Shown one piece after another: positions 50,201-56,500 of a stretch of DNA of 64,000 bases. The DNA is taken from the NCBI RefSeq assembly GCF_001499855.1, contig NZ_LQIK01000032.1, positions 124,001-188,000 of the forward strand. Direction: 5' to 3'. Origin of the DNA: Mycobacterium sp. GA-0227b. GTDB taxonomy: Bacteria > Actinomycetota > Actinomycetes > Mycobacteriales > Mycobacteriaceae. How positions within the stretch are numbered: the stretch's first letter is position 1; every line of letters begins with the position of its first letter. A program made the translations under genes and the position numbers. A model generated the notes under the pieces. It ran no database searches and was not told the origin of the DNA. It was given only the letters and a program-made list of their open reading frames with translations.

Positions 50201-51726
50201 TCGCGCTCGGCGGGGATTCGTTGGTTGCTACCCGGGTAACTGCGCGGCTTCAGTTGACCCTCGGCCGGGAAGTTCCAGTGCGGTGCCTGTTCGATGCGGC
50301 GACCGTCCGCGGTCTGGCCGCCTATCTGCACCGACACGGTGGCGGTGCCGGCCGTCCGGCGCTGCAATCGATGCCACGCCCGGAGCGAGTGCCGTTGTCA
50401 TATGCCCAGCAGCGGTTGTGGTTCTTCGAACAGCTGCAGGGGCCGTCTCCGGTGTACAACATGCCGGTCGCATTGCGGATGAGCGGACCGCTGGACGCCT
50501 CGGCATTGGGTGCGGCGCTGGCCGATGTGGTGACCCGCCAAGAGAGCCTGCGCACGCTGTTCCCGTCGGTCGACGGACTGCCCCATCAACTCGTGGTGCC
50601 GGTGGAGAACGCGGACTTCGGTTGGGACATCGTCGATGCCGAAGGTTGGTCGGCATCGCAGCTGGAGGAAGCCGTTGTCGAGGTGGCGCGTCACAGTTTC
50701 GACCTGCGGCACGAGATCCCGTTGCGCGCCAAGCTTTTCCGTGTTGCCGACGAACAGCACGTGCTGGTGGCGGTGGTGCACCATATCGCCGCCGACGGCT
50801 GGTCGGTCCGTCCGCTGGTGAGCGATCTCGGGGTGGCGTACGCCAATCGGTGTGCGGGCAGGACTCCCGACTGGTCGCCATTGCCGGTGCAGTATGTCGA
50901 CTACACGTTGTGGCAGCGCGAGCACCTCGGCGACCTCCACGACGACGACAGTCCGATTGCCGCGCAGCTCGCCTACTGGGAGGACGCCCTGGCCGGGCTG
51001 CCCGAGCTCTTGCAGCTGCCCACTGATCGGCCTTATCCGCCGGTGGCCGATTACCGCGGCGCCAGCGTGGAGGTGGACTGGCCGGAGCAGCTCCAGCAGC
51101 AGGTGCGCGATCTCGCCCGGGAACACAACGCGACCAGCTTCATGGTCATTCAGGCCGCCCTGGCGGTTCTGCTGTCCAAGATCAGCGGCAGTTCCGATGT
51201 CGCAGTGGGAATCACGACCGCCGGGCGGGGCGACCCCGCGCTCGATGAGCTGGTGGGTTTCTTCGTCAACACGTTGGTCTTGCGTGTGGATCTGGAGGGA
51301 GACCCCACGATCGCCGAGCTGCTGGCCCAGGTTCGCGAGCGCGGCCTGGCGGCATACGAGCACCAGGACGTGCCCTTCGAGGTGTTGGTGGATCGGCTCA
51401 ACCCCACCCGTAGCCTGTCCCATCACCCCCTGGTGCAGGTGATGTTGGCCTGGAACAACCTGCCCTGGCACAGCAGCGGGCCCGCGGCCGGACTGAGTCT
51501 CGGCGACGTTCAGGTCACACCGTTGCCGGCGCAAACCCAAACTGCTCGAATGGATTTGGTGATTTCTTTGGCCGAACGCTGGAGCGACGCCGGTGAACCG
51601 GAAGGAATTGGGGGCCTAGTGGAGTTCCGCACCGACGTATTCGACACCGCGTCCATCGAGCTGCTGATCGAGCGGTTGCGACGGGTCCTGATGGCGATGA
51701 CCGCCGACGTGGCGGCACGGTCATGA
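32191..51726 (+). CDS. Giant non-ribosomal peptide synthetase, five full modules plus a terminal C domain
   Basis: A 6511-residue NRPS ordered Cs-A-T / C-A(MT)-T / C-A-T / C-A-T / C-A(MT)-T / C. Condensation motifs HHxxxDG lie at residues 137 (starter), 1173, 2629, 3687, 4739 and 6197. Carrier Ser residues lie at about 988, 2442, 3502, 4554 and 6010, all in LGGDS. SAM motifs VLEIGxGSG of the two N-methyltransferases are at 2019 and 5587, with NSVIQYFP at 2090 and 5660. All catalytic motifs are intact, and no epimerase, docking or thioesterase domain is seen. The N-terminal C domain follows no carrier, so it should attach a fatty acyl group to residue 1. Start ATG 32191 follows a G-run 4 nt upstream. 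The stop overlaps the next NRPS start (ATGA), splitting module 6 between C and A. A lipopeptide product is inferred. Confidence 0.93.
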   Translation: MELDDRLLPITRGQLDIWLGHETAHFGAEWQLGLFVRIEGAVEHDALEWAIRLVVREAEPLRAAFFEVDGQVFQKPIDYPDVELAFHDLSDSAQPAQEAHKLASSIQSTPMSFNGPLFKFALFKTRPNEYYFFGCCHHIVLDGSGIALVGQRIASVYSAVVSGAPIPSALFGSLADLVECESEYEASNDYQLDHAYWSKNLPQEAGPSYRLSQGATDGSYWPSAPVRLDPAILRRVRQLSDSWDVPQTAVITAACALLVRAWCAESSEVVLDFPVSRRVSPQSKTLPGMMAGVVPLVLTVSPESSVAVLCEHVDARIREALQHQRFPAQALERRTHSRGAGQLAESVSVNFLPSSFTLDFGGAAASASLINAGVVGGLALVFSSAGEELFLSTMGAAQMLADLDVSDLAAQLQRVLVAMTAEPTRRLSSINLLDTAEKVLVDGWGNRAVLAESVARVSIPELFSAQVAHTPEVVALVCGERSWTYQELDEAADRLAHVLAGLGAAPGECVALLFSRCAEAIIAILGVLKTGAAYLPIDPGHPDARIAFMLGDAAPVAAVTTAGLAGRLDGFTVPVVRVDDPRLARCGAAMLAAPSADDVAYLIYTSGTTGVPKGVAVTHHNVTQLLHSADRALVAPDQVWSQWHSYAFDVSGWEIWGALLGGGRLVVVPESVASSPDDFHALLVTEKVSVLCQTPSAVGMLSPEGLESAALVVAGEACPAELVDRWAPGRVMINAYGPTEATVYSAISVPLTAGPGAVPIGAPVPGAALFVLDAWLRPVPVGVVGELYVAGRGVGVGYVRRPGLTGSRFVACPFVGEGTPGQRMYRTGDLVRWGTDGQLQYLGRADEQVKIRGYRIELGEIQAVLAGLGGVAQAVVVVREDRPGDKRLVGYVTETSDGTVDPGQIRAVLGERLPAYMVPAAIVVLDVLPLTVNGKLDRRALPAPEWTAGEYRAPATPTEEILVGIYGEVLGLERVGVDQSFFDLGGDSILAMRLVARINTGLGAHLGVRAVFDAPTVAQLALRVTEEGDRREPLVPVERPSVVPLSYAQSRLWFLNRFEGGAATYNMPTALRISGALDVEALDAALDDVISRHEALRTVFPDVDGEPFQRVLPAEAGSWRRGGPAVVSLPESQVAVELAALAGYRFDLAAEIPIRAQLYATGREQYVLGIVVHHIAFDGWSLAPMVRDVAEAYRARRQGRAAGWPPLAVQYADYTLWQQDWLGDEADPDSVIVAQLAYWRQELADLPEVVTLPADRPRPPVPSYRGDGVELAIQPQLWAGVKAVAAAHNATPSMVLQAVMAVVLHRVGAGDDLVLGTPIAGRSDAALHDLVGFFVNTWVLRVGMAPQDHFDEVLARVRHKALDAYSNQDVPFELLVEQLNPVRSASHHPLFQVAMAFQNNVLPEMALDGVSVEPAGLDTRTAKFDLDIQISEVAGDDPRAPMAAGVVTYATDLYDRATIERMVGWFGRVIEAVVVDSSVVIGDVALLDRGERDRVLTEWSGGQVDAPAEMTTQLLTTAVAAAPDTLAVIDGARELSYRELDGWSTRLARELIEAGVGPERAVGVAMDRCAEMVVAWWAVLKAGGVYVPVDTAHPVERIATVLDAVDALCVLTCGTDTLAGAGPRPVLRVDALDLSRHSAEPITDADRLAGLHIDNAAYVIFTSGSTGVPKGVAVRHAGLPIVAAAHRELFKVGVGERVLMVAAPTFDASMFEWLWAVGSRATLVVAGRDAYAGEALTAVLSAQRVDAALLTPTVLATLDPARIGGLDTLVTGGEACPSETVAAWAPGRRMFNAYGPTEATIWATYAALSAGQPVRIGAPIPGVCALVLDARLNPAPVGVVGELYLGGPAVARGYVGRAGLTAERFVANAYGPAGERMYRTGDLVRWTETGALDYLGRADTQVKLRGQRLELGEIENTLLACPQVTRAAVSLHHGDNGSHLVAYVSLDQATAADDETETVDQWQHIYDELYDAQIEVSEFGSDFRGWNSSYTDEPIPLAEMEQWQSGTVDRVMALAPRRVLEIGTGSGLVLSQIALACEEYWGTDFSAPTIRKLQAAVAGQPWGDRVTLLTQPAHLTGALPQGYFDTIVINSVIQYFPSAGYLAQVIDTAVDLLAPGGVLFIGDVRNYSLQSAFQTGVVLAHTPNAANADTAELRQRVARAMLGEPELLLSPEFFVSWAAEHASVAGLDIQVKAGSADNELTRYRYDVVVHKTPTSVRSVADAPTWEWTAYEGLSGLHAALMSQRPDTVRINAIPRAGLISDVLIERALADGLSVADAVAQSSTAEAVVPEQLYRLGETTGYHVVVTWGAQPGTLDAVFAIPPAAGQTAVLTGVYLPPPRVGHPSTYANDPHTNTKISAVRQWVSARLPDYMVPSQLVVLDEFPMTSSGKIDRKALPEPLIAASPFRAPQTETEEIVAATFAEVLGVDQVGLDDDFFALGGDSLVAIRVSARLSSALGREVPVRTLFDAPTVEDLADRLHRQPSGTVRAPLQAMPRPQRVPLSFAQSRLWFLDQLQGPSPIYNMAVALQLAGQLDVDALGAALADVVGRHESLRTVFAADEGIPAQVVLSPEQADFGWQVVDAGDWSKARLREAVGAVARHSFDLTIEIPLRARLFRVAEDEHVLVAVVHHIAADGWSIAPLVADLGVAYASRCAGQRPDWAPLAVQYVDYTLWQREQLGDLEDAESPIAAQVEYWEQALAGLPERLELPTDRPYPPVADYRGASVSVDWPAALQQQVARVAREHNATSFMVVQAALAVLLAEISASSDVAVGIAVAGRGDRALDELVGFFVNTLVLRVDLAGDPTVSELLAQVRQRGLSAYEHRDVPFEVLVDRLNPARSLTHHPLVQVMLTWQNLPWNTSGSAADLSLGDVQAFPLPVDTHTARMDLVFSLAERWTEAGEPAGISGMVEFRTDVFDTDSIEELVDRLERVLAAITADPNRSLSSVDVLDAAEHALLDEIGHRAVLARPATEVSIPVLFAEQVARAPEAVALRCGQVSLTYRDLDEASNRLAHLLVGEGAGPGECVAVLFHRSAAAIVAILGVLKTGAAYQPIDPAVPDARMRFMLGDAAPVAAVTSTGLAQRLEGFGLTVVDVEDPRIDSYPSTGLPAPAAEDVAHVIYTSGTTGTPKGVAVTHHNVTRLFDGLNVGVDMGPKQVWTQCHSYAFDYSVWEIWGALLHGGRLVVIPEEVTRSPQDLHAVLVAEQVTVLSQTPSAVGMLSPQGLDSAALMIAAEPCPAEVVDRWAPGRVMINGYGPTETTVYATISAPMVAGSGDVPIGLPVPGAALFVLDARLRPVPAGVVGELYVAGRGVGVGYVRRAGLTASRFVACPFGGAGAPGQRMYRTGDLVRWGADGQLRYLGRADEQVKIRGYRIELGEIQAVLAGLSGVEQAVVIAREDRPGDKRLVGYVTGTADPALLRTELSERLPAYMVPATVMVIETLPLTVNGKLDKRALPAPDYSDVDGFRAPATAVEEILTGIYAQVLGLERVGVDDSFFDLGGDSLSAMRVIAAINTALDVDVAVRTLFDAPTVAHLAPRIEEGSAGLPPLFAVERPATVPLSFAQQRLWFLEQLQGPSTVYNMPVALRLAGQLDADALGAALADVVERQETLRTVFAVVDGVPQQLLVPPERADFGWDVVDARDWSADRLNQAIDEVAFYAFDLTTEIPLRATLFRVAAEEHVLAAVVHHVAADGSSISPLVADLGVAYASRCAGQRPDWAPLAVQYVDYTLWQRQHLGDLEDAESPIAVQLAYWEQALAGLPERLELPTDRPYPPVADFRGATVAVDWPADVQQQVARVAREHNATSFMVVQAALAVLLAEISASSDVAVGFPIAGRRDPALDPLVGFFVNTLVLRVDLAGDPTVSELLAQVQQRALGAYEHQDVPFEVLVERLNPTRSLNHHPLVQVMLAWQNFAGDPVADLALGDVQVAPVPVDTRTARVDLAFSLAECWTEAGEPAGISGTVEFRTDVFDTASIETLVGRLRRVLAAMTADPARPLSSVDVLDADERAQLDRWGNRAVLAQPATPVSIAELFAAQVARAPEVVALVCGDGSWTYRALDESSNRLAHLLAEQGVGSGESVALMFPRSAEAIVAILGVLKTGAAYLPIDPAVPAARIEFMVSDAAPRAAVTTAEFAERLDGFDVVVIDVDDPCIEEYPCTPLPAPATDDVAHIIYTSGTTGTPKGVAVTQHNVTQLFDALDVGFELAPGQVWTQFHSYAFDFSVWEIWGALLHGGRLVVVPDSVARSPEDFHALLVTEKVSVLTQTPSAVGLLSPEGLNSAALVIGAEPCPAELVDRWAPGRVMVNVYGPTETTMWASKSAPLAPGSGAPPIGSPVTGAAFFVMDKWMRPVPAGVIGELYLAGRGVGVGYWRRAGLTASRFVACPFETPGARMYRTGDLVCWGPDGQLQYFGRADEQVKIRGYRIELGEIQAALSALDGVEQAVVIAREDRPGDKRLVGYITGTADPAEARAALAERLPGYMVPAAVVVIDVLPVTVNGKLDKRALPAPDYCEVDGYRAPNTAVEEILAGIYAQVLGLERVGVDDSFFDLGGDSVSAMRLVAAINTGLDVDLGVRTLFDAPTVSKLAPHIGEGSGRRQPLVPMNRPAVVPLSYAQSRLWFLNRFEGGVATYNMPIAFRINGPLDVEALEAALDDVLARHESLRTVFPDVSGVPSQQVLPAEAGMWRRGGAAVESVSEQDVVTELATLAGYRFDLAGEIPIRAQIYAVGQEQYVVGIVLHHIAFDGWSMAPMVRDVGEAYRARRQGMAPSWAPLPVQYVDYTLWQQEWLGVETDPHSVIAGQLAYWQKELADLPEVVSLVTDRPRPPVPSYRGDGVELRIDPQLWAGIKAVAAAHNATASMVMQAVLAVVLHRAGMGEDIALGAPIAGRSDQALNELVGFFVNSWVLRVGVESGQRFSDVLGQVRQKALDAYSNQDVPFERLVEQLNPVRSTSHHPLFQVALAFQNNVRPDVALDGVDVAPVEVVTRTAKFDLDFDLRELATEDPAAPMATGVVTYATDLFDRSSIERLVGWFDRIVEAVVADASVVIGDVALLDRSERDLLVSQWSGAGVAAPVGLTSQVLAAAVAAGPETAAVIDGERQLSYRDLDEWSTRLARVLIEAGVGPERAVGVAMDRCAELVVAWWAIAKAGGVYVPVDRAHPVERIATVLDAVDAVCVLTCGDDMPAGAGSRSVLRIDDLDLSGRSAEAITDADRLAALTVENAAYVIFTSGSTGVPKGVAVSHAGLLGLVAAEHEAYGLTTGSRVLMVAAPTFDASVFEMLWAAGAQAALVVASPQAYAGEALTAVLHGQQVSAAVLTPSVLASLDRSRLDGLATLVTAGEACPEELVAAWAPSRQMFNAYGPTENTIWATGTAPLSAGQPVDIGAPIPGVCALVLDSRLNPAPVGVVGELYLTGTALARGYVGRLALTAERFLANPYGGAGERMYRTGDLVRWTPAGTLQYLGRADAQIKLRGQRIELGEIENTLLGCPQVTQAAATVHHSDTGADHLIAYVALEHASSVDHDVEIVDQWQHMYDEWYGAEVELPDFGMDFRGWNSSYTGDPIPLAEMQEWRSATVDRILALRPRRVLEIGAGSGLILSQVAPNCERYVGTDMSAAAVDNLARSLERLQIPWRDRVQLLAQPAHVTDRLPSGFFDTIIFNSVIQYFPNAGYLADVIDAALDLLAPGGALFIGDVRNHSLQRAFQTAVAFARTSTDDAAEIRQRVERALLGEPELLLAPEFFTTWAGGRSSVAGLDIEVKRGVADNELSRYRYDVIVHKNPTEVRSLAEVPTWEWNASGGLEGLKAQLTAKRMDAVRVSAIPRAGVISDVQVEQALAAGLTAAKARTKAVAPSQAVVPEQLYRLGENTGYRAVVTWGAVPGTLDAVFIAVSNGARGPALTDLYQAPAAADQRSIYANDPDTNTKISAVRQWMSARLPEYMVPSQILVLEELPLTRSGKVDRKALPEPVFAATAFRAPQTQTEKIVADTFAEVLGVDRVGLDDDFFALGGDSLVATRVTARLQLTLGREVPVRCLFDAATVRGLAAYLHRHGGGAGRPALQSMPRPERVPLSYAQQRLWFFEQLQGPSPVYNMPVALRMSGPLDASALGAALADVVTRQESLRTLFPSVDGLPHQLVVPVENADFGWDIVDAEGWSASQLEEAVVEVARHSFDLRHEIPLRAKLFRVADEQHVLVAVVHHIAADGWSVRPLVSDLGVAYANRCAGRTPDWSPLPVQYVDYTLWQREHLGDLHDDDSPIAAQLAYWEDALAGLPELLQLPTDRPYPPVADYRGASVEVDWPEQLQQQVRDLAREHNATSFMVIQAALAVLLSKISGSSDVAVGITTAGRGDPALDELVGFFVNTLVLRVDLEGDPTIAELLAQVRERGLAAYEHQDVPFEVLVDRLNPTRSLSHHPLVQVMLAWNNLPWHSSGPAAGLSLGDVQVTPLPAQTQTARMDLVISLAERWSDAGEPEGIGGLVEFRTDVFDTASIELLIERLRRVLMAMTADVAARS
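35290..39630 (+). other. NRPS module 2: C2, A2 with embedded N-methyltransferase, T2
   Basis: C2 HHIAFDG at 1173. A2 specificity residues are D A F L V G A I W, resembling hydrophobic aliphatic (Leu-like) codes. The MT (about 1935-2330) is inserted after A8 (VKLRGQRLELGEIE, about 1899) and before A10 (SSGKIDRK, about 2387), the classical N-methylation position. T2 Ser2442. The expected residue is N-methylated. Confidence 0.75.
39660..42820 (+). other. NRPS module 3: C3, A3, T3
   Basis: C3 HHIAADG at 2629; A3 specificity residues D Y W S M A G V Y, no confident substrate. The same nine residues appear in A8, so residues 3 and 8 may be the same amino acid apart from N-methylation. T3 Ser3502. 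Confidence 0.7.
42840..45990 (+). other. NRPS module 4: C4, A4, T4
   Basis: C4 HHVAADG at 3687, followed by S-S instead of the usual W-S. A4 specificity residues D F W T V G V M W, no confident substrate. T4 Ser4554. Part of C4 is nearly identical in DNA to C3. Confidence 0.7.
46000..50340 (+). other. NRPS module 5: C5, A5 with embedded N-methyltransferase, T5
   Basis: Collinear with module 2 in every domain (C5 HHIAFDG at 4739, LNRFEGG and AYSNQDVPFE shared with C2 only). A5 specificity residues are D A F V V A A I W, close to A2. MT SAM motif at 5587. T5 Ser6010. The expected residue is N-methylated, likely the same or a similar amino acid to residue 2. Confidence 0.75.
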
Positions 51727-53590
51727 CTGCAGATCTCACGCGACGCTTGTCGTCGATGGATCTGCTGGACGACTCCGATTACGCGCGGCTGGACGAATGG
51801 GGCAATCGCGCGGTCTTGACCGAGCGGACGAACACTCCGGCGCAGTCGATTCCGGAGTTGTTCAGCGCGCAGGTGGCGCGCACACCCGATGCGCCGGCGC
51901 TCACCTTCGGTACGCGCTCATGGACCTATCGCGATCTGGACGAGGCGTCGAACCGGTTGGCGCATCTGCTGACCGCGCATGGTGCGGGTCCGGGCGAGCG
52001 CGTGGCACTGCTGCTCTCGCGGTCGGCCGAAGCGATCGTGGCGATTCTGGCGGTGCTCAAGACGGGCGCGGCATATCTGCCGATCGACCCGGCGCATCCC
52101 GATGCTCGGGTGCAGTTCATGCTCACCGACGCAGCTCCGATGGCCGCGGTCAGCACCGTCGATCTGGCCGAGCGGTTGGCCGGGCATGGATTGCCGATCA
52201 TCGACATCGACGCCCCCACGGTGCGCAGCCAGCCCGATACGGCGTTGGCGGCGCCAGATCCCGACGATATCGCCTACCTGATCTACACCTCGGGCACCAC
52301 CGGTGTGCCCAAGGGCGTGGCGATCAGCCATCGACATGTGACGCGGATGCTCGACACCCTTGCCGGTGATCTGCAACTCGCGAATCAGGTATGGACGCAA
52401 TGCCATTCGTTGGCCTTCGACTACTCGGTGTGGGAGATCTTCGGGGCGCTGCTGCACGGAGGCCGCCTGGTCGTGGCGCCCGACGAAATAGTGCGCTCCC
52501 CTCGGGATCTGCACGCCCTGCTGGTCGCCGAACAGGTCAGCGTGCTGAGTCAGACGCCGTCGGCGTTCTATGCGCTTGCGACCGTCGACTCGCTGGAGCC
52601 CGAACTCAGGTCGGGGTTGAAGCTCGAGACGGTCGTGTTCGGCGGAGAAGCCCTCGAACCACAGCGAATCCGGACCTGGATGGACGACCATCCGGGATCC
52701 CCGCGGATGATCAACATGTACGGCATCACCGAAACGACCGTGCATGCCTCGTTCCGGGAGATCGTCGACGCTGACGCCAACGGAAGTGCCAGCCCGATCG
52801 GGGTGCCGTTGGGCCACCTCGCCTTCTTCGTGTTGGACGCCTCATTGCAGCAGGCGCCGGCCGGGGTGGTCGGTGAGTTGTATGTGGCCGGTGCTGGTGT
52901 GGGCGTGGGGTATTGGTGCCGGGGTGGGTTGAGTGCGTCGCGGTTCGTGGCGTGTCCGTTCGTCGGCGCGGGGGCGCCAGGACAACGGATGTATCGCACC
53001 GGGGATTTGGTCCGGTGGGGCCTTGACGGTCAGCTGGTCTATATGGGTCGGGCTGATGAACAGGTCAAGATCCGCGGGTACCGCATCGAGCTGGGTGAGG
53101 TTCAGGCGGCGTTGGCCGGGTTGGACGGGGTCGAGCAGGCTGCCGTCATCGCGCGTGAGGACCGTCCCGGTGACAAGCGGCTGGTCGGTTATTTCACCGG
53201 CGGAGCGGACCCGGCCCGGGTTCGCGAGCAGCTTGGTCCGCGGTTGCCCGTATATATGGTGCCGGCGGCGGTGGTGGTGCTCGACGCGTTGCCATTGACG
53301 GTCAACGGCAAGCTCGACAAGCGCGCCTTGCCGGCACCGGAGTATGCCGACGCGGACCGCTACCGGGCGCCGGCGACCGCGGTGGAGGAGATTCTGGTCG
53401 GCCTCTATGCCCGAGTGCTGGGCCTGGAGCGGGTTGGCGTGGACGACTCGTTCTTCGACCTGGGGGGGGACTCGTTGCTGGCGACGCGGATGATCGCCGC
53501 AATCAACACCGACCTCGGTGCCGACCTGGCGGTGCGCACGCTCTTCGAGTCACCCACTGTGGCTCAACTGGCGCCCCGCGTGGATGAGCG
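50370..53590 (+). other. NRPS module 6, split across two proteins: C6 | A6, T6
   Basis: C6 (HHIAADG at residue 6197 of the first protein) ends the first NRPS; A6 (YTSGTTGVPKG near 188) and T6 (Ser584) open the second. A6 specificity residues D Y W S V G M V H differ only in part from the Thr code DFWNIGMVH, so Thr or allo-Thr is the most likely substrate. Confidence 0.7.
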
Positions 53591-56500
53591 CTCGGGTGGA
53601 TTCGAGCCGTTGACGACGCGGCAACGTCCTGAGGTGCTGCCGCTGTCGTTTGCCCAGCAACGGTTGTGGTTTCTGCATCAGTTGCATGGGCCCTCACCGG
53701 TGTACAACCTGCCTGCAGCGTTTCGCATCAGCGGTGCGCTGGATGTGGATGCGTTGGACGCGGCGCTGGCCGACGTGGTGGCCCGTCAGGAGAGCTTGCG
53801 CACGGTGTTCGTGGCGCGAGAGGGGGTTCCCGAGCAGGTGGTGCTGCCCGCCGAGCGGGTGAATTCGGGCTTGCGGGTTGTTGATGCCGGCGGTTGGTCA
53901 GCGCAGCAGGTGGAGGAGGCCGTCGGCGTCGAGGTCCGGCATGGCTTCGATTTGGAATCTGAGATCCCATTTCGAGCAACACTTTTCGGCCTGGGCAGCG
54001 GTGAGTATTTGGTGGTGGCGGTGGTGCATCATATCGCCGCGGATGGCTGGTCGATCAGCACGCTGGTAGGAGATCTGGTCGCGGCGTATGCCAGCCGAGA
54101 GTCGGGCCACGCCCCGGACTGGGCGCCGTTGCCGGTGCAGTATGTCGATTACACGTTGTGGCAGCGCGAGCAGTTGGGCGAGCTCGACGATGCTGAAAGC
54201 CGCATCACGGCGCAGGTGGCGTATTGGGAGCAGGCCCTGGCGGGATTGCCTGAGCGGCTGGAGTTGCCTACTGACCGGCCGTATCCGACGGTGGCTGACT
54301 ATCGCGGGGCCAGTGTGGCCGTGGAGTGGCCAGCGCAATTGCAGCAGCAGCTGGCCCGGGTGGCGCGCGAGCACAATGCCACCAGTTTCATGGTGGTCCA
54401 AGCCGCGCTGTCGGTGTTGTTGGCCAAGCTGAGCGCCAGTTCCGATGTGGCGGTGGGGTTCCCGATTGCCGGGCGGCGTGACCCGGCCCTCGATGATTTG
54501 GTCGGATTGTTCGTCAACACCTTGGTTTTGCGCGTCGAAATGTCTGGCAATCCAAGTGTCGCTGAGCTTTTGGCGCAGGTGCGTACGCGCAGCCTGGCGG
54601 CTTTCGAGCACCAGGATGTACCGTTTGAGGTGTTGGTGGACCGGCTCAACCCGGCTCGGTCGCTGACTCATCATCCGCTGGTGCAGGTCTTGTTGGCGTG
54701 GCAGAACCTGCCCGTACACAGCGGCGAACGCCTCGCCGGGCCCGAATCCGATGTGCACGTCACGCCGCTGGAGGTGGATACCCAGGCGGCTCGGATGGAT
54801 CTGACGTTTTCGTTGGCCGAGCGTTTCAGTGAGTCAGGTGAGGCGGCCGGCATCGGTGGGGCGGTGGAGTTCCGCACCGACGTCTTCGACGCGGCGAGTA
54901 TCGAGGTGCTGATCGGGCGGTTAGAGCGGGTGTTGACGGCGATCACGGCCGACCCGACGCGGTCATTGTCGTCGGTCGATGTGCTCGATGCCGGCGAATA
55001 CGTGCTCTTGGAGGGGTGGGAGAACCGGGCGGCCGTGTCGCGGGCTGCATCGCTGAGCGGCCGACTGCCGTCCATTCCGGCGTTGTTCGCCGAACAGGTC
55101 GCACGGGCGCCACAGGCTACGGCGGTGACATTCGACGGACGCTCGATGACGTATCGGCAGCTGGATGAGGCTGCCAATCGGTTGGCGCACCTGTTGGCCG
55201 GCCGCGGCGTGGGCCCGGGAAACACTGTGGCATTGCTGGTTCCGCGATCGGCCGACGCGATTGTGGCGATTCTGGCGGTGCTGAAAACTGGGGCCGCCTA
55301 TCTACCGATCGACCCGGCGCTGCCGGCGGCTCGGATCGAGTTCATGCTCGAGGACGCCGCGCCGATGCTCGCGGTCACCGCCGACGGCCTTGCTGAGCGG
55401 TTGTCCGGACGCGGGCTGGCGGTCATCGACGTCAACGATCCCGCCCTCGCGGGGCAAGCGAGCACGGAGCTACCCGCTCCGGCGGCCGATGAGATCGCGT
55501 ATCTGATCTACACCTCGGGCACCACCGGTGTCCCGAAAGGTGTGGTCATCACCCATCACAACGTCATCGAGCTACTTGCGTCGTTGTCTGCTGACGTGAA
55601 CCGGGCCGGGGTCTGGTCGCAGTGGCATTCCTATGCCTTCGACGTGTCAGTGTGTGAGATCTGGGGTGCACTACTGGGTGGCGGGCGGTTGGTAGTGGTG
55701 CCCGAGCCGGTGACTCGCTCTCCGGAGGAGTTCCATGCCCTGCTGGCTCGTGAACACGTCGGCGTGTTGAGCCAGACGCCATCGGCGTTCTACGCGTTGC
55801 AAACCGCTGACGGGTTGGCGCCCGAGCTGGGACAGCAACTCTCGCTCGAGAGCGTGATATTCGCCGGTGAAGCCCTTGAACCTCAACGTCTTCGAACATG
55901 GCTGGACCGCCATCCGCGATCACCGCGACTGCTGAATCTGTACGGCACCACGGAGACGACGGTGCATGCCTCGTTCCGCGAGATCGCCCCAAGCGACGTC
56001 GACAGCAATGGCAGCCCGATCGGGGTGCCGTTGGCCCACCTCGGGTTCCTCGTACTGGATCAGTGGTTGCGCCCAACCCCGGTTGGGGTGGTCGGTGAGC
56101 TGTATGTGGCCGGTACGGGGCAGGGGTTGGGGTATTGGCGCCGCCCGAGGCTGACCTCGTCCCGGTTCGTTGCATGCCCGTTGGTGGATGCCGGGGCGCC
56201 GGGACAACGGATGTATCGCACCGGCGATCTGGTGTGCTGGGGCGCCGATGGGCAGCTGACCTATCTGGGACGCGCCGACGAGCAGGTCAAGATCCGCGGC
56301 TATCGCATCGAACTCGGCGAGGTCCAGGCAGCGCTCACTGCGGTTTCCGGCGTGGAACAGGCGGTGGTGATCGCCCGCGAGGACCGCCCCGGCGACAAAC
56401 GTCTGGTCGGCTATATCACCGGCACCGCCGATCCGGGGCAGGTACGCGCTGCGTTGGTCGACAGGCTGCCGGCATACATGGTGCCGGCGGCGGTGATGGG

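Noticed and set aside
51700..51730. Sequencing frameshift joining the two NRPS genes
   Set aside because: A fused frame would carry a duplicated MTAD segment of 9 extra residues; the ATGA overlap is typical of real coupled genes.
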